Shown one piece after another: positions 24,758-33,672 of a stretch of 64,000 nt of DNA. Position numbers and translations under genes: made by a program. The notes below the pieces were generated by a model. The model did not search any database and was not told the origin of the DNA. It saw only the letters and a program-made list of their open reading frames with translations. The DNA is from Staphylococcus capitis subsp. capitis. Lineage in GTDB: Bacteria; Bacillota; Bacilli; Staphylococcales; Staphylococcaceae. Every line of letters starts with the position of its first letter. Position 1 is the stretch's first letter. The stretch lies in the NCBI RefSeq assembly GCF_040739495.1, contig NZ_CP145263.1, forward strand, positions 124,001-188,000. Direction: 5' to 3'.

Positions 24758-24773
24758 TTGAGTTCAAACTCAA
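24758..24773. promoter_or_regulatory. Operator-like palindrome upstream of the MFS gene
   Basis: TTGAGTT-CA-AACTCAA, a perfect 7-bp inverted repeat with a 2-nt centre, ~100 nt before the MFS start and in the position of its promoter. The rest of 24491-24872 is AT-rich with no ORF. Confidence 0.4.
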
Positions 24774-24872
24774 AAATTAATTTCTAAATACCTCTTCACA
24801 AGTACCATAATTTTTTATAGTATATCACTCATGTTGATTTTTTGAGAAAAAATAATAAGGGAGGAAGCAAAA

Positions 24873-26042
24873 ATGAGAGAAAACAAAATGATGTTCTTCA
24901 TATTCATGTTAGGAACTTTCACAGTAGGTATGGCAGAATATGTAGTGACTGGTTTGTTAACGCAAATTGCTGACGACATGAAAGTCTCTATTTCAAGCGC
25001 TGGTTTACTAATAAGTGTCTATGCAATTAGTGTAGCTGTGATTGGTCCATTCATGAGAATATTCACTTTAAAAGTGCATGGACATCGATTATTGCCTATT
25101 CTAGTGGCTATATTCATTGTCAGTAATTTAGTGGGTATGTTAGCTCCTAATTTTAATATACTGCTATTATCTAGATTGATGTCAGCAGCAATGCACGCGC
25201 CATTCTTTGGTGTATGTATGAGTGTAGCGGCTGCGGTTGCTCCTCCCGCTAAGAAACCACAAGCAATTGCCTTAGTTCAAGCTGGGTTAACTATCGCGGT
25301 AATGATTGGTGTGCCGTTTGGTTCATTTCTTGGTGGATTCGCAAATTGGAGAACAGTATTTGGTGTAATGATCCTATTAGCTATCATTACAATGTTAGGT
25401 ATGATTAAATTTGTTCCAAAAGTATCATTAAGTGCAGAAGCCAATATTGCTAAAGAATTAAAAGTATTTAAAAATCCACATATCCTTATAGTTATTTCTA
25501 TCATTGTATTTGGATATAGTGGCGTATTTACAACTTATACTTTTATGGAACCAATGATTAGAGATTTCTCACCTTATAAAGTGGTAGGCCTTACAGTGTG
25601 TCTATTTATGTCTGGTCTTGGTGGCGTTATCGGTAATTTAGTTACTGGAAGTATTCCAGAATATAAATTAACTAAAAATCTCTATCTTACGTTTTTATTA
25701 TTGTTCATCACAATTATTTTATTTGTTACTGTTGTGCATAACGCAGTTTTAGCGTTAATTGTATGTTTCATGTTTGGTTTTGGAACATTTGGTACGACAC
25801 CATTACTCAATAGTAAAATTATATTAAGTGCTCATGAAGCGCCACTACTTGCGAGTACATTGGCTGCATCTGTATTCAATGTAGCGAATTTCTTGGGCGC
25901 AATCATTGGTTCAATTCTATTATCTATAGGTTTACCATATATTCAAATTACATTTATTTCAGGTGGTATCATTATTCTAGGTATCATACTTAACTTTCTT
26001 AATAATATTTATGAAAAGAAACACATTACATTCAATAATTAA
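24873..26042 (+). CDS. MFS transporter (AraJ/YdhP-like)
   Basis: A 389-aa, 12-helix major facilitator. The opening FFIFMLGTFTVGMAEYVVTGLL is the signature of the AraJ/YdhP (DHA1) branch, followed by VSISSAGLLISVYAISVAVIGP, the loop LKVHGHRLLPIL and a sequence rich in small residues at helix 5 (VQAGLTIAVMIGVPFGSFLGG). Members export sugars or drugs; the substrate is unknown. It has an RBS (gggaggaag) 5-6 nt before the ATG and a terminator immediately after the stop. Confidence 0.9.
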   Translation: MRENKMMFFIFMLGTFTVGMAEYVVTGLLTQIADDMKVSISSAGLLISVYAISVAVIGPFMRIFTLKVHGHRLLPILVAIFIVSNLVGMLAPNFNILLLSRLMSAAMHAPFFGVCMSVAAAVAPPAKKPQAIALVQAGLTIAVMIGVPFGSFLGGFANWRTVFGVMILLAIITMLGMIKFVPKVSLSAEANIAKELKVFKNPHILIVISIIVFGYSGVFTTYTFMEPMIRDFSPYKVVGLTVCLFMSGLGGVIGNLVTGSIPEYKLTKNLYLTFLLLFITIILFVTVVHNAVLALIVCFMFGFGTFGTTPLLNSKIILSAHEAPLLASTLAASVFNVANFLGAIIGSILLSIGLPYIQITFISGGIIILGIILNFLNNIYEKKHITFNN

Positions 26043-26049
26043 TTAAAAA

Positions 26050-26081
26050 ATGCCTGTTCGCTATCTTTAGCGAGCAGGCAT
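26050..26081 (+). terminator. Terminator of the MFS gene
   Basis: A 13-bp stem with one G-T pair (26050-26062 with 26069-26081), 8 nt past the stop. Confidence 0.88.
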
Positions 26082-26122
26082 AATTGATTTAATATAAATA
26101 AACTTACATCATAAATCACTCT

Positions 26123-26500
26123 TTACTTATGATCTCTCCAAAATTTCGTATAATCTTTTTTCTCTTCCATATTTAGTTTAATCATGTCACCGATTAAATC
26201 ATAATCAATCTCTTGGTTCCATTTGATTCTAAATAAATTTTCTGTCTGTGTATAACCACCGTTGGTCACACGTTTCTTAAATTGTTTCAAACAAGCTGCT
26301 TCAGGCATAATTGAGAAATGTTGTTTGGCTTTGCTGAAGGCAATTATAAACGTTTCGTTGTACGTGTACATTGGTTGATTCCATTTCACTACCGGTTTTA
26401 AATCTGAATATTGTGTTTCAATCCATTCAAATAAGTGTTTCAATTTTTCACGATGTTCTTCATTCTCGATCTCATTTATAAAAAGGTTAAATTCTGACAT
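26123..26500 (-). CDS. DUF1801 (YdhG/YobT, frataxin-like) protein
   Basis: A 125-aa protein with the DUF1801 pattern: FNLFINEIENEEHREKLKHLFEWIETQY, PVVKWNQPMYTYNETFIIAFSKAKQHFSIMPEAACLKQF, and IRIKWNQEI-like C-terminal lysines. The fold resembles frataxin and some members chaperone iron. The ATG at 26500 follows gaggtgcaag; an in-frame start 9 nt before overlaps the RBS. It begins 12 nt after the nucleotidase stop, so the two form an operon. Confidence 0.87.
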   Translation of the reverse strand: MSEFNLFINEIENEEHREKLKHLFEWIETQYSDLKPVVKWNQPMYTYNETFIIAFSKAKQHFSIMPEAACLKQFKKRVTNGGYTQTENLFRIKWNQEIDYDLIGDMIKLNMEEKKDYTKFWRDHK

Positions 26501-26512
26501 AACTTGCACCTC

Positions 26513-28048
26513 TCATTTTACGACTTTGAAATTTACGACTTTAGGTATATGACTCAAGTCGTTAGTTGATAAGTAATTGATTAATAGTTGTGCGCCTTCA
26601 ATTTGGATGTCTTTAATGATTGGTTTATTTTCATACATATTATAATTACCACCACCAACAGCACGATAATTATTGACGCAAATAGTGTAGCTTTTATGTT
26701 CATTTAAAGGCTCCCCATTCACAAATAAATCACTCACTCGTTCTCCTAGAGCACGACCTACATGAATCGTATAATCAATTCCCGCAAAGATATCATAATT
26801 AAAATGTTGAGGTTTTGGCTCAAGGAAGTCTGCGCTCACACTTATTTCCTCATCATGCAAATCGAAATAAGCAGCTGACCGTTCAATAGCTAATTTAATA
26901 TCACGACCTGTAAGTTCGATTACTTTAAATGTGTTAGGAAATGGATAGTTGTTGATGATATCACGCATAGTCACATCTTTATCGAAGCCTTTAGCAGAAT
27001 CGAAAAGGGCAGTACAAGTAATATCAGCGCCACTACTTTCAAGTAAAATGTAGTTTAGTAAATTAATAAACGGATGAGGCTTAACTCTAGCATCAAAAGC
27101 ATTCTCAACTCGCATTGAAGTGGGTAAAGTTGCAACTTTCTTATCTAGCCAATCTTCTAAATGAACTCTTAAATTTTGATCTTGTTGATTTATTTCAAAA
27201 CTTGAACAATCCTCGACATCTAATAAGTGACAACTCTCTATTTGAACGTCATTGTCATGTTCAATATTTAAGACGATTTTTCCAACTTTAGTCCCTCTTG
27301 TACCAGGCTGTATGACGGCAGTTTGATTGTAAATGGTAGCAATATCACGATGTTGATGACCAGTAATTAATACATCAATGTCATCACTGAATAAACGCAA
27401 AATTTCAGAAGCTTCATTTTCTCCAGTCAGAGCTTCAGTAGGCTCATCAGTTTCTAAATCACGTTCAAACCCACCATGATAACTTACGACTACCACATCA
27501 CTTTGTTTTCGCAATTCAGGTAATTGTGAATATAGAGTTTCAACAGCACTTTGAAATGTCAAAGTTTCAATGTATTCAGGCTGTTCCCAATGTGGAATAA
27601 ACTGCGTTGTTAAGCCAATTACACCTATAGTTAACCCCTGACTTTTTATGTAAGTGATACCTTGCCCTGTAAACGGTTCTCCATTTTCAAAAATATTCGC
27701 ACATAGCATAGGATAATCAAGCTGATGTATGGTTTGTTTAAGATACTTTAGACCGTAATTAAACTCATGATTTCCAATTGTACCGAAATTAAAATTGAAA
27801 CGATTATAAATATCAGTTAATGGACGACTAGTGGCTAATTCAGAAACTAAATAGTTACACAAAGGGGAACCTTGTAAAAAATCGCCGTTATCTATTTTTA
27901 TACTGCCGTCATAGTGCGCGCGGTCTTGTTCAATGATATGATTAGCTTTTAATAATCCCATGGGTAATTCAACATCACGATGTGAGAAGTCAGTTGGAAA
28001 GATAAATCCATGCACATCACTTACAACATAAAATGCTAATTGAGTCAT
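26513..28048 (-). CDS. Metallophosphoesterase / 5'-nucleotidase-like (UshA family)
   Basis: A 511-aa two-domain enzyme. The N-terminal calcineurin-like domain has AFYVVSDVHGFIFP (D-x-H), IDNGDFLQGSP (GD), FGTIGNHEFNYG (GNHE), SYHGG and VLITGHQHRD (GHxH), a complete binuclear metal set. The C-terminal 5'-nucleotidase domain has SGADITCTALFD and a substrate loop YTICVNNYRAVGGGNYNMY. There is no signal peptide or anchor, so unlike AdsA-type surface enzymes it is probably cytoplasmic. It likely hydrolyses nucleotides or 2',3'-cyclic nucleotides. RBS aaggaggttc. Confidence 0.9.
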   Translation of the reverse strand: MTQLAFYVVSDVHGFIFPTDFSHRDVELPMGLLKANHIIEQDRAHYDGSIKIDNGDFLQGSPLCNYLVSELATSRPLTDIYNRFNFNFGTIGNHEFNYGLKYLKQTIHQLDYPMLCANIFENGEPFTGQGITYIKSQGLTIGVIGLTTQFIPHWEQPEYIETLTFQSAVETLYSQLPELRKQSDVVVVSYHGGFERDLETDEPTEALTGENEASEILRLFSDDIDVLITGHQHRDIATIYNQTAVIQPGTRGTKVGKIVLNIEHDNDVQIESCHLLDVEDCSSFEINQQDQNLRVHLEDWLDKKVATLPTSMRVENAFDARVKPHPFINLLNYILLESSGADITCTALFDSAKGFDKDVTMRDIINNYPFPNTFKVIELTGRDIKLAIERSAAYFDLHDEEISVSADFLEPKPQHFNYDIFAGIDYTIHVGRALGERVSDLFVNGEPLNEHKSYTICVNNYRAVGGGNYNMYENKPIIKDIQIEGAQLLINYLSTNDLSHIPKVVNFKVVK

Positions 28049-28077
28049 CCACTTAGAACCTCCTTGAATAAAGAAAA

Positions 28078-28192
28078 GGTTGGGACTTTAAAAGTTTAAG
28101 CTTTGGGAAACTAATTTATGATGTCCCAAAGCGGGATTTTAGCAGTAAAACTTATGGTTCTGCTTCAATCCTAAAACTTTCGTCCCGACCTC
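28078..28192. repeat. Staphylococcal intergenic element with terminator-like ends
   Basis: The ends aggttgggac (28077-28086) and gtcccgacct (28182-28191) form an imperfect inverted repeat around ~95 nt that contains a further tttggga/tcccaaa pair. The ggttgggac/gtcccgacct ends are typical of dispersed intergenic sequences in staphylococci. It may also terminate the minus-strand gene upstream. Confidence 0.55.
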
Positions 28193-28216
28193 TTTTTAAA
28201 TATTATATCTATAGTG

Positions 28217-29776
28217 TTAATGAATGTCTGTAGTTGTAACTACTTTTTTACCTTGTTTGAGTCGAATATGAGCATCATTAATATCTTCAGAAACTTTAGC
28301 AGTAAGTGTTAATGTTGCTTCTCCATTACTATCCGTTTTAACAGTTTGATCTTTACTATAGCCTGGTTGACTAAATTGGGACCCATCTGATGAGAAGCTA
28401 CCGATTTGTTTACCTCCATCTTTATAAATACCAACTGTTAAATTATTAATTGTACTATTTGCATCATAACCTTTAAGTTTTACTGTTACTTTAAATGGAT
28501 GGTTGGGCTGAATGCCTTGAGGTAGGTTGAATTCAGCGTTACCAGTTTGGTCATGATGAGAGTTGCTATTGTCATTAGAGCTACTTTCATCATTATTATC
28601 CGAACCACTTTGCGAACTACCGTAACTACCAGGTTTAAAAGTTGAACGGTCATACCATTTATAGCCTTTTTCTGGCTGTGACCAAGGTTCATGTTGAGGT
28701 TCAGTGGAATTTTCAGGTTTTTCAAAGTTTAGTAATGGGGTTTTATTATCAATTTTGACACCCGTATCCTTCATTGATTCGTGACTATCTGATTTTCCTA
28801 ACCAAGTTGTGAGATTTTTTAAAAGTGTTCCATTATCCTGTTCTTTAAAGCCGTCATATGTTTTTTTCGATTTGCCATTATCTTCACGTTTATATTTAGG
28901 AGAACTGTCTTCTACAAGTGAAGTATCTCCAATAAATGCAGCCTTACCTTTACCAACTTTTGAAATAGCTATGTAAGGTCCTTCTTTAGTACCGCCACCA
29001 CTATATATACCTTGGTCTACGGCGTGAGACCATTTTTGTTTATTAGATAAGTTTTCAGGCATATATACGATACCTTTAGCTTTATCAGGATCAGTAATAG
29101 CTAGAGTTGAACCTGAATGCATAGATACTGATTTCACATCTTTAGTAATTCCAAAGCTCTCTTTACTAGATACAATATTCTGAGTATTTAAATCGCCTAA
29201 TGCATTGTATCTAAAGCGAACGCCGAATTGATTAGAAAGCCAATCTGAGCTTTTCACACCTTGCATTGCTTTAGAGTTTTTCTCTCCACTATTCATATCT
29301 TTTGTCATATCTTGGTAAGCACCACGACGATATCCATTCATAGATTCAGATGAATCGATTCGATTTAAATTTCTATCTGCATTGTAGTGGTCTGAAATAA
29401 ATATGACACTACCCCCACGTTTTACAAAGTTAACAATAGCTTGTTGTTCTTTCTCTTTAAATGGATTATTAGCTTCCGGAATTACTAAAATATGAGCATT
29501 TTTAAGTGTTTCATTACTAATATTTGCTTCTCCATCTAATTCTTTAACGTTATATCCTTTGTTCTTCATAGAATCTGCATAATCTGAAAATGCACCGTCA
29601 ATTACCCAGTCTGCGGCACCAGCTGTTTGTGCATGAGAGTTATCGAAAAGCACGGTTTGGTCAGATTGTCCCGAACTTGAAGATGTAGATTGTGTCGTTG
29701 CATGAGCTGATTGAATCGTAGTTACAGAAATGGCAGTAGCTAAAACAGTTGAACTTAACACTTTAAATAATTTCAT
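28217..29776 (-). CDS. Secreted protein with amidotransferase-like (DUF4350/GldG-type) domain
   Basis: A 519-aa exported protein. Signal peptide MKLFKVLSSTVLATAISVTT...AHA. Residues ~40-330 hold a Rossmann-like domain: TVLFDNSHAQTAGAADWVIDGAFSDYADSM, AHILVIPEANNPFKEKEQQAIVNFVKRGGSVIFISDHYNADRN and GKAAFIGDTSLVEDSSP, which match the GATase-1-like DUF4350/GldG fold, here without an obvious catalytic cysteine. A linker containing GYKWYDRSTFKPGSYG and an S/N/D-rich spacer lead to a C-terminal Ig-like domain (PFKVTVKLKGYDANSTINNLTVGIY). A single-gene unit with RBS gaggagt. Function not known. Confidence 0.75.
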   Translation of the reverse strand: MKLFKVLSSTVLATAISVTTIQSAHATTQSTSSSSGQSDQTVLFDNSHAQTAGAADWVIDGAFSDYADSMKNKGYNVKELDGEANISNETLKNAHILVIPEANNPFKEKEQQAIVNFVKRGGSVIFISDHYNADRNLNRIDSSESMNGYRRGAYQDMTKDMNSGEKNSKAMQGVKSSDWLSNQFGVRFRYNALGDLNTQNIVSSKESFGITKDVKSVSMHSGSTLAITDPDKAKGIVYMPENLSNKQKWSHAVDQGIYSGGGTKEGPYIAISKVGKGKAAFIGDTSLVEDSSPKYKREDNGKSKKTYDGFKEQDNGTLLKNLTTWLGKSDSHESMKDTGVKIDNKTPLLNFEKPENSTEPQHEPWSQPEKGYKWYDRSTFKPGSYGSSQSGSDNNDESSSNDNSNSHHDQTGNAEFNLPQGIQPNHPFKVTVKLKGYDANSTINNLTVGIYKDGGKQIGSFSSDGSQFSQPGYSKDQTVKTDSNGEATLTLTAKVSEDINDAHIRLKQGKKVVTTTDIH

Positions 29777-30004
29777 CTCTTTATTTACTCCTCATTAAAA
29801 ATGTATACCTTTCAAAATTATAGTATAAAAATTGGAGGGTAAGTAGAGACTTAACGATATTTTTACAAAGCCTTAGTAATTAATATAAAGTTTTTATAAA
29901 TTTAATTAAAATTAAATGCTCATTACTTATTAGATGTGCTAATCTATAAATATGGTTTCTAAAATATACATATTACACTAACTTTTATTGTGAAGGGGAC
30001 AGTT

Positions 30005-30976
30005 ATGAGAATGAAGAATTTTAAGTTTTTAGTTGTACTTGTATTATCGGTAGTTATCTTTGCGGCAGCGTGTGGGAACTCTAGTTCATTAGATAACAAT
30101 AAGAAAAGTTCAGATAGTGGATCAGATTCTGGTTCAAGTTCGGGAGATTATAAACCTAAAGAATTAACTGTACAGTTCGTACCATCTCAAAATGCTGACA
30201 AACTTGAAGCGAAAGCTAAGCCTTTAGAAAAGTTATTATCTGATAAATTAGGTATTCCTGTAAAAGTATCAGTATCAACGAATTACAATACAATTGTTGA
30301 AGCGATGAAGTCAAAAAAAGTAGACGTTGGTTTCTTACCACCAACTGCTTATACGTTAGCTCATGATCAAAAAGCAGCAGACTTATTACTTCAAGCACAA
30401 CGTTACGGTGTTAATAAAGACGGTTCATCTAATAAAAAATTAGTGGATGATTACAAATCTGAAATCTTAGTTAAGAAAAACTCAGGAATTAAGAGCTTAA
30501 AAGATTTAAAAGGCAAGAAAATCGCACTACAAGATGTAACTTCTACAGCTGGGTACACATTCCCATTAGCTACACTTAAAAAAGAAACAGGTATCAATGC
30601 TACAAAAGATATGAAGATTGTAAATGTTAAAGGTCATGATCAAGCTGTTATTTCTTTATTAAATGGTGACGTTGATGCAGCTGCAGTATTCCAGGATGCA
30701 CGAACTATAGTTAAAAAAGATCAACCAAATGTCTTTAAAGATACTAAGATTTTAAAACTAACTGAATCTATTCCTAACGATACAATTTCAGTACGTCCGG
30801 ATATGGATAAAAAATTCCAAGAGAAACTTAAAAAAGCATTTAAAGACATCGCTAAATCTAAAAAAGGTCACAAAATCATTAGTGAAGTATATTCACACGA
30901 AGGATACACAGATACAAAGGATTCTAACTTCGATATCGTAAGAAAATATGAAAAAGATGTTCAAGACATGAAGTAA
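30005..30976 (+). CDS. phnD: Phosphonate/phosphite-type ABC transporter substrate-binding lipoprotein
   Basis: A 323-aa lipoprotein. The N terminus MRMKNFKFLVVLVLSVVIF ends in the lipobox AAAC, followed by an S/D/G-rich linker. The PhnD core is clear: LTVQFVPSQNADKLEAKAKPLEKLLSDKLGIPV, VEAMKSKKVDVGFLPPTAYTLAH, GKKIALQDVTSTAGYTFPLA, and SIPNDTISVRPDM. It captures phosphonate, phosphite or a related oxyanion at the outer face of the membrane. ATG 30005 follows gaaggggac. It heads phnD-C-E-E; a hairpin between phnD and phnC probably keeps the binding protein in excess. No C-P lyase genes are nearby. Confidence 0.92.
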   Translation: MRMKNFKFLVVLVLSVVIFAAACGNSSSLDNNKKSSDSGSDSGSSSGDYKPKELTVQFVPSQNADKLEAKAKPLEKLLSDKLGIPVKVSVSTNYNTIVEAMKSKKVDVGFLPPTAYTLAHDQKAADLLLQAQRYGVNKDGSSNKKLVDDYKSEILVKKNSGIKSLKDLKGKKIALQDVTSTAGYTFPLATLKKETGINATKDMKIVNVKGHDQAVISLLNGDVDAAAVFQDARTIVKKDQPNVFKDTKILKLTESIPNDTISVRPDMDKKFQEKLKKAFKDIAKSKKGHKIISEVYSHEGYTDTKDSNFDIVRKYEKDVQDMK

Positions 30977-31011
30977 TCAATTATACGATAAATTGAATAG
31001 AGTCAAAAAAT

Positions 31012-31075
31012 AGAAAAGCTAGGAGACTGAATGAAAGATGATGATATCAACTATTCAGCTTCTTAGCTTTTCTTT
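31012..31075 (+). terminator. Attenuating hairpin between phnD and phnC
   Basis: An approximately 20-bp imperfect stem (31012-31031 with 31053-31072) followed by TTTAT. Its intercistronic position suggests partial termination or 3' stabilisation of the phnD message. Confidence 0.75.
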
Positions 31076-31095
31076 ATAAAAGAAGGGTGTTTGTT

Positions 31096-31869
31096 ATGAG
31101 TCAAATTGAATTCAAGGATGTTAATAAAGTATATCCTAACGGGCACGTGGGGTTAAAAAATATTAATTTAAACATTGAAAAGGGTGATTTTGCCGTTATT
31201 GTTGGTTTATCAGGTGCAGGGAAATCGACTTTGCTACGATCTGTCAATCGCCTACATGATATTTCATCAGGTGATATTACAATTGATGGACAATCCATTA
31301 CGAAAGCGCGTGGCAAACAATTATTAGAAATGAGACGTAATATTGGAATGATTTTCCAACATTTCAATCTCGTAAAACGTTCAACCGTACTAAGAAACGT
31401 ACTGAGTGGCAGAGTGGGATATCATCCAACTTGGAAGATGGTACTCGGTTTATTCCCTAAAGAAGATAAAATCAAAGCAATGAACGCCTTAGAGCGAGTG
31501 AACATTTTAGATAAGTACGATCAACGCTCAGATCAACTCTCAGGTGGACAGCAACAACGTATATCAATCGCGCGAGCATTGTGCCAAGAATCAGCAATCA
31601 TTCTTGCGGATGAGCCTGTTGCATCGTTAGACCCCTTAACAACAAAACAAGTTATGGATGATTTAAAGAAAATTAATGAAGAATTAGGAATTACAATCTT
31701 AATCAATTTACACTTTGTAGATTTAGCAAAGGAATATGGATCTAGAATCATAGGTCTTAGAGCTGGAGAACTTGTCTATGATGGACCAGCAAGTGAAGCG
31801 GATGACGATGTATTCAATCATATTTATGGTCGGTCAATTAACGAAGATGAAAAGTTAGGGGTGGAGTAA
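31096..31869 (+). CDS. phnC: Phosphonate-type ABC transporter ATP-binding protein
   Basis: A 257-aa ABC ATPase. Walker [18 protein letters not shown], the PhnC-specific [24 protein letters not shown], the signature [15 protein letters not shown], Walker [14 protein letters not shown] and the switch His in NLHFVDLA. It powers the PhnE channel. The ATG at 31096 follows agaagggtg; an upstream GTG is less likely. It ends 2 nt before phnE1. Confidence 0.95.
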   Translation: MSQIEFKDVNKVYPNGHVGLKNINLNIEKGDFAVIVGLSGAGKSTLLRSVNRLHDISSGDITIDGQSITKARGKQLLEMRRNIGMIFQHFNLVKRSTVLRNVLSGRVGYHPTWKMVLGLFPKEDKIKAMNALERVNILDKYDQRSDQLSGGQQQRISIARALCQESAIILADEPVASLDPLTTKQVMDDLKKINEELGITILINLHFVDLAKEYGSRIIGLRAGELVYDGPASEADDDVFNHIYGRSINEDEKLGVE

Positions 31870-31870
31870 A

Positions 31871-32677
31871 ATGGCAACACCTACATCATCAACGAGTAAA
31901 TATGATCAATATTTAAATAAAAAGATGTCAATTAAAACAAGCTTTACAATTATTCTTATAGCGGTTCTCATCATATGGAGCTTTATTTATACAGGTTTTA
32001 GTATTGGAGATTTAATGATAGGTATTCCACAAATTGGTGCATTCTTTGGACAGATGGTACCACCAGATTGGAGTTACTTAGATCAAATTACGAAACCAAT
32101 GTTAGATACAATTCGTATGGCAATTGTAGGCACATTCTTAGGGAGTATTGTATCAATACCTGTAGCTCTTTTGTGTGCAAGCAACATCGTTCAAACTAAA
32201 TGGATTGCTATTCCAGCACGATTTATTCTCAATATTGTACGTACAATTCCAGACTTACTTTTAGCAGCAGTGTTTGTTGCGGTATTTGGTATTGGTCAAA
32301 TTCCTGGTGTTTTAGCATTATTCATATTAACTATCTGTATCATCGGAAAGTTACTATATGAATCATTAGAAACAATTGAACCAGGACCTATGGAAGCTAT
32401 GACGGCTGTAGGAGCAAATAAAGTTAAATGGATTGTCTTTGGTGTTGTTCCTCAAGCAATTTCTTCATTCATGTCATATGTTTTATTCGCTTTTGAAATT
32501 AATATTCGTGCATCGGCAGTTTTAGGACTTGTAGGTGCAGGGGGTATTGGATTATTTTACGATCAAACTCTAGGTTTATTCCAATACAAGAAAACTGCAA
32601 TGATTATTTTATTTACTCTCCTCATCGTTGTCATTATTGATTTTGTAAGTTCGAAAGTGAGGGAAAAATTAGCATGA
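31871..32677 (+). CDS. phnE: Phosphonate-type ABC transporter permease 1
   Basis: A 268-aa permease with about six membrane segments. The PhnE coupling loop appears as ETIEPGPMEAMTAVGANKVKWIVFGVVPQA (EAA motif), and RFILNIVRTIPDLLLAAVFV and GAGGIGLFYDQ are typical. It partners with the second permease to form the channel. Its ATG lies 2 nt after the phnC stop with ggggtgga as RBS. It overlaps the next gene by 4 nt. Confidence 0.93.
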   Translation: MATPTSSTSKYDQYLNKKMSIKTSFTIILIAVLIIWSFIYTGFSIGDLMIGIPQIGAFFGQMVPPDWSYLDQITKPMLDTIRMAIVGTFLGSIVSIPVALLCASNIVQTKWIAIPARFILNIVRTIPDLLLAAVFVAVFGIGQIPGVLALFILTICIIGKLLYESLETIEPGPMEAMTAVGANKVKWIVFGVVPQAISSFMSYVLFAFEINIRASAVLGLVGAGGIGLFYDQTLGLFQYKKTAMIILFTLLIVVIIDFVSSKVREKLA

Positions 32678-33483
32678 ATGAACAAAAATACAAACTCAAT
32701 TCAAAGAGATATCGTGAGAGAATTATAAAAAATTGGATTATTGCAGTTATTGTAGCAGCGATTATTATTTGGGCATTTGCAGGTATGCCAGCTTTAGAAT
32801 TAAAAAGTAAATCGATTGAAATATTGAAGTCCATATTCAAAGGCTTATTTCATCCAGATCTAGGCTACATATATATTCCTGCCGGTGAAGACTTACTTAG
32901 AGGACTATTAGAAACATTTGCAATTGCAGTAATAGGGACATTCATTGCCTCTATTATATGTATTCCATTTGCTTTCTTAGGTGCAAGAAATATGGTGAAG
33001 TTAAGACCAGTAACTGGCATAAGTAAATTTATCTTAAGTATTATTCGTGTATTTCCAGAAATTGTAATGGCACTTATCTTTATCAAAGCCGTAGGACCAG
33101 GTTCATTCTCTGGAGTACTTGCATTAGGTATTCACTCCGTTGGAATGTTAGGAAAACTTTTTGTTGAAGATATTGAAAGTTTAGATTTTAGTGCTGTTGA
33201 ATCATTAAAAGCTAGTGGTGCTAATAAAACTAAAACATTAATATTTGCAGTGATACCACAAATATTACCTTCATTTATATCATTAATTCTTTATCGATTT
33301 GAACTAAATCTACGTTCTGCCTCTATTCTAGGTCTAATAGGTGCAGGAGGTATTGGTACGCCATTAATCTTTGCACTCCAAACACGTTCATGGGATCGTG
33401 TGGGTATCATTTTAATAGGATTAGTGATTATGGTTGCGATTGTCGACCTAATATCTGGTGCTATTCGTAAGCGTATTGTTTAG
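32674..33483 (+). CDS. phnE: Phosphonate-type ABC transporter permease 2
   Basis: A 269-aa permease paralogous to its neighbour, with the same layout: one N-terminal helix, LETFAIAVIGTFIASIICIPFAFLGARNM, IRVFPEIVMALIFIKAVGPG, the EAA loop DIESLDFSAVESLKASGANKTKTLIFAVIPQI, and GLIGAGGIGTPL. It overlaps phnE1 by 4 nt (atga), which indicates translational coupling. It is the last gene of the operon and is followed by a strong terminator. Confidence 0.93.
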   Translation: MNEQKYKLNSKRYRERIIKNWIIAVIVAAIIIWAFAGMPALELKSKSIEILKSIFKGLFHPDLGYIYIPAGEDLLRGLLETFAIAVIGTFIASIICIPFAFLGARNMVKLRPVTGISKFILSIIRVFPEIVMALIFIKAVGPGSFSGVLALGIHSVGMLGKLFVEDIESLDFSAVESLKASGANKTKTLIFAVIPQILPSFISLILYRFELNLRSASILGLIGAGGIGTPLIFALQTRSWDRVGIILIGLVIMVAIVDLISGAIRKRIV

Positions 33484-33497
33484 TCATTTTATCTGAA

Positions 33498-33572
33498 AAT
33501 AAGTATGCCTACCGTCTAAAAAGTTATGAATCATAAAAATATATAATAAGACGTCAGGTATACTTATTTTTT
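33498..33572 (+). terminator. Terminator of the phn operon
   Basis: A 20-nt imperfect stem (33498-33517 with 33549-33568) with T6, and a ~30-nt AT-rich loop. Confidence 0.85.
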
Positions 33573-33672
33573 AAAAGAAAAAGAGTTTTACGAGCGTAAG
33601 CACAAGAGTTGAGTGAGAACGACACGCATGTTAATATGCATGTGCATATAAAATTCGAGGAAGGAGCTTTTA

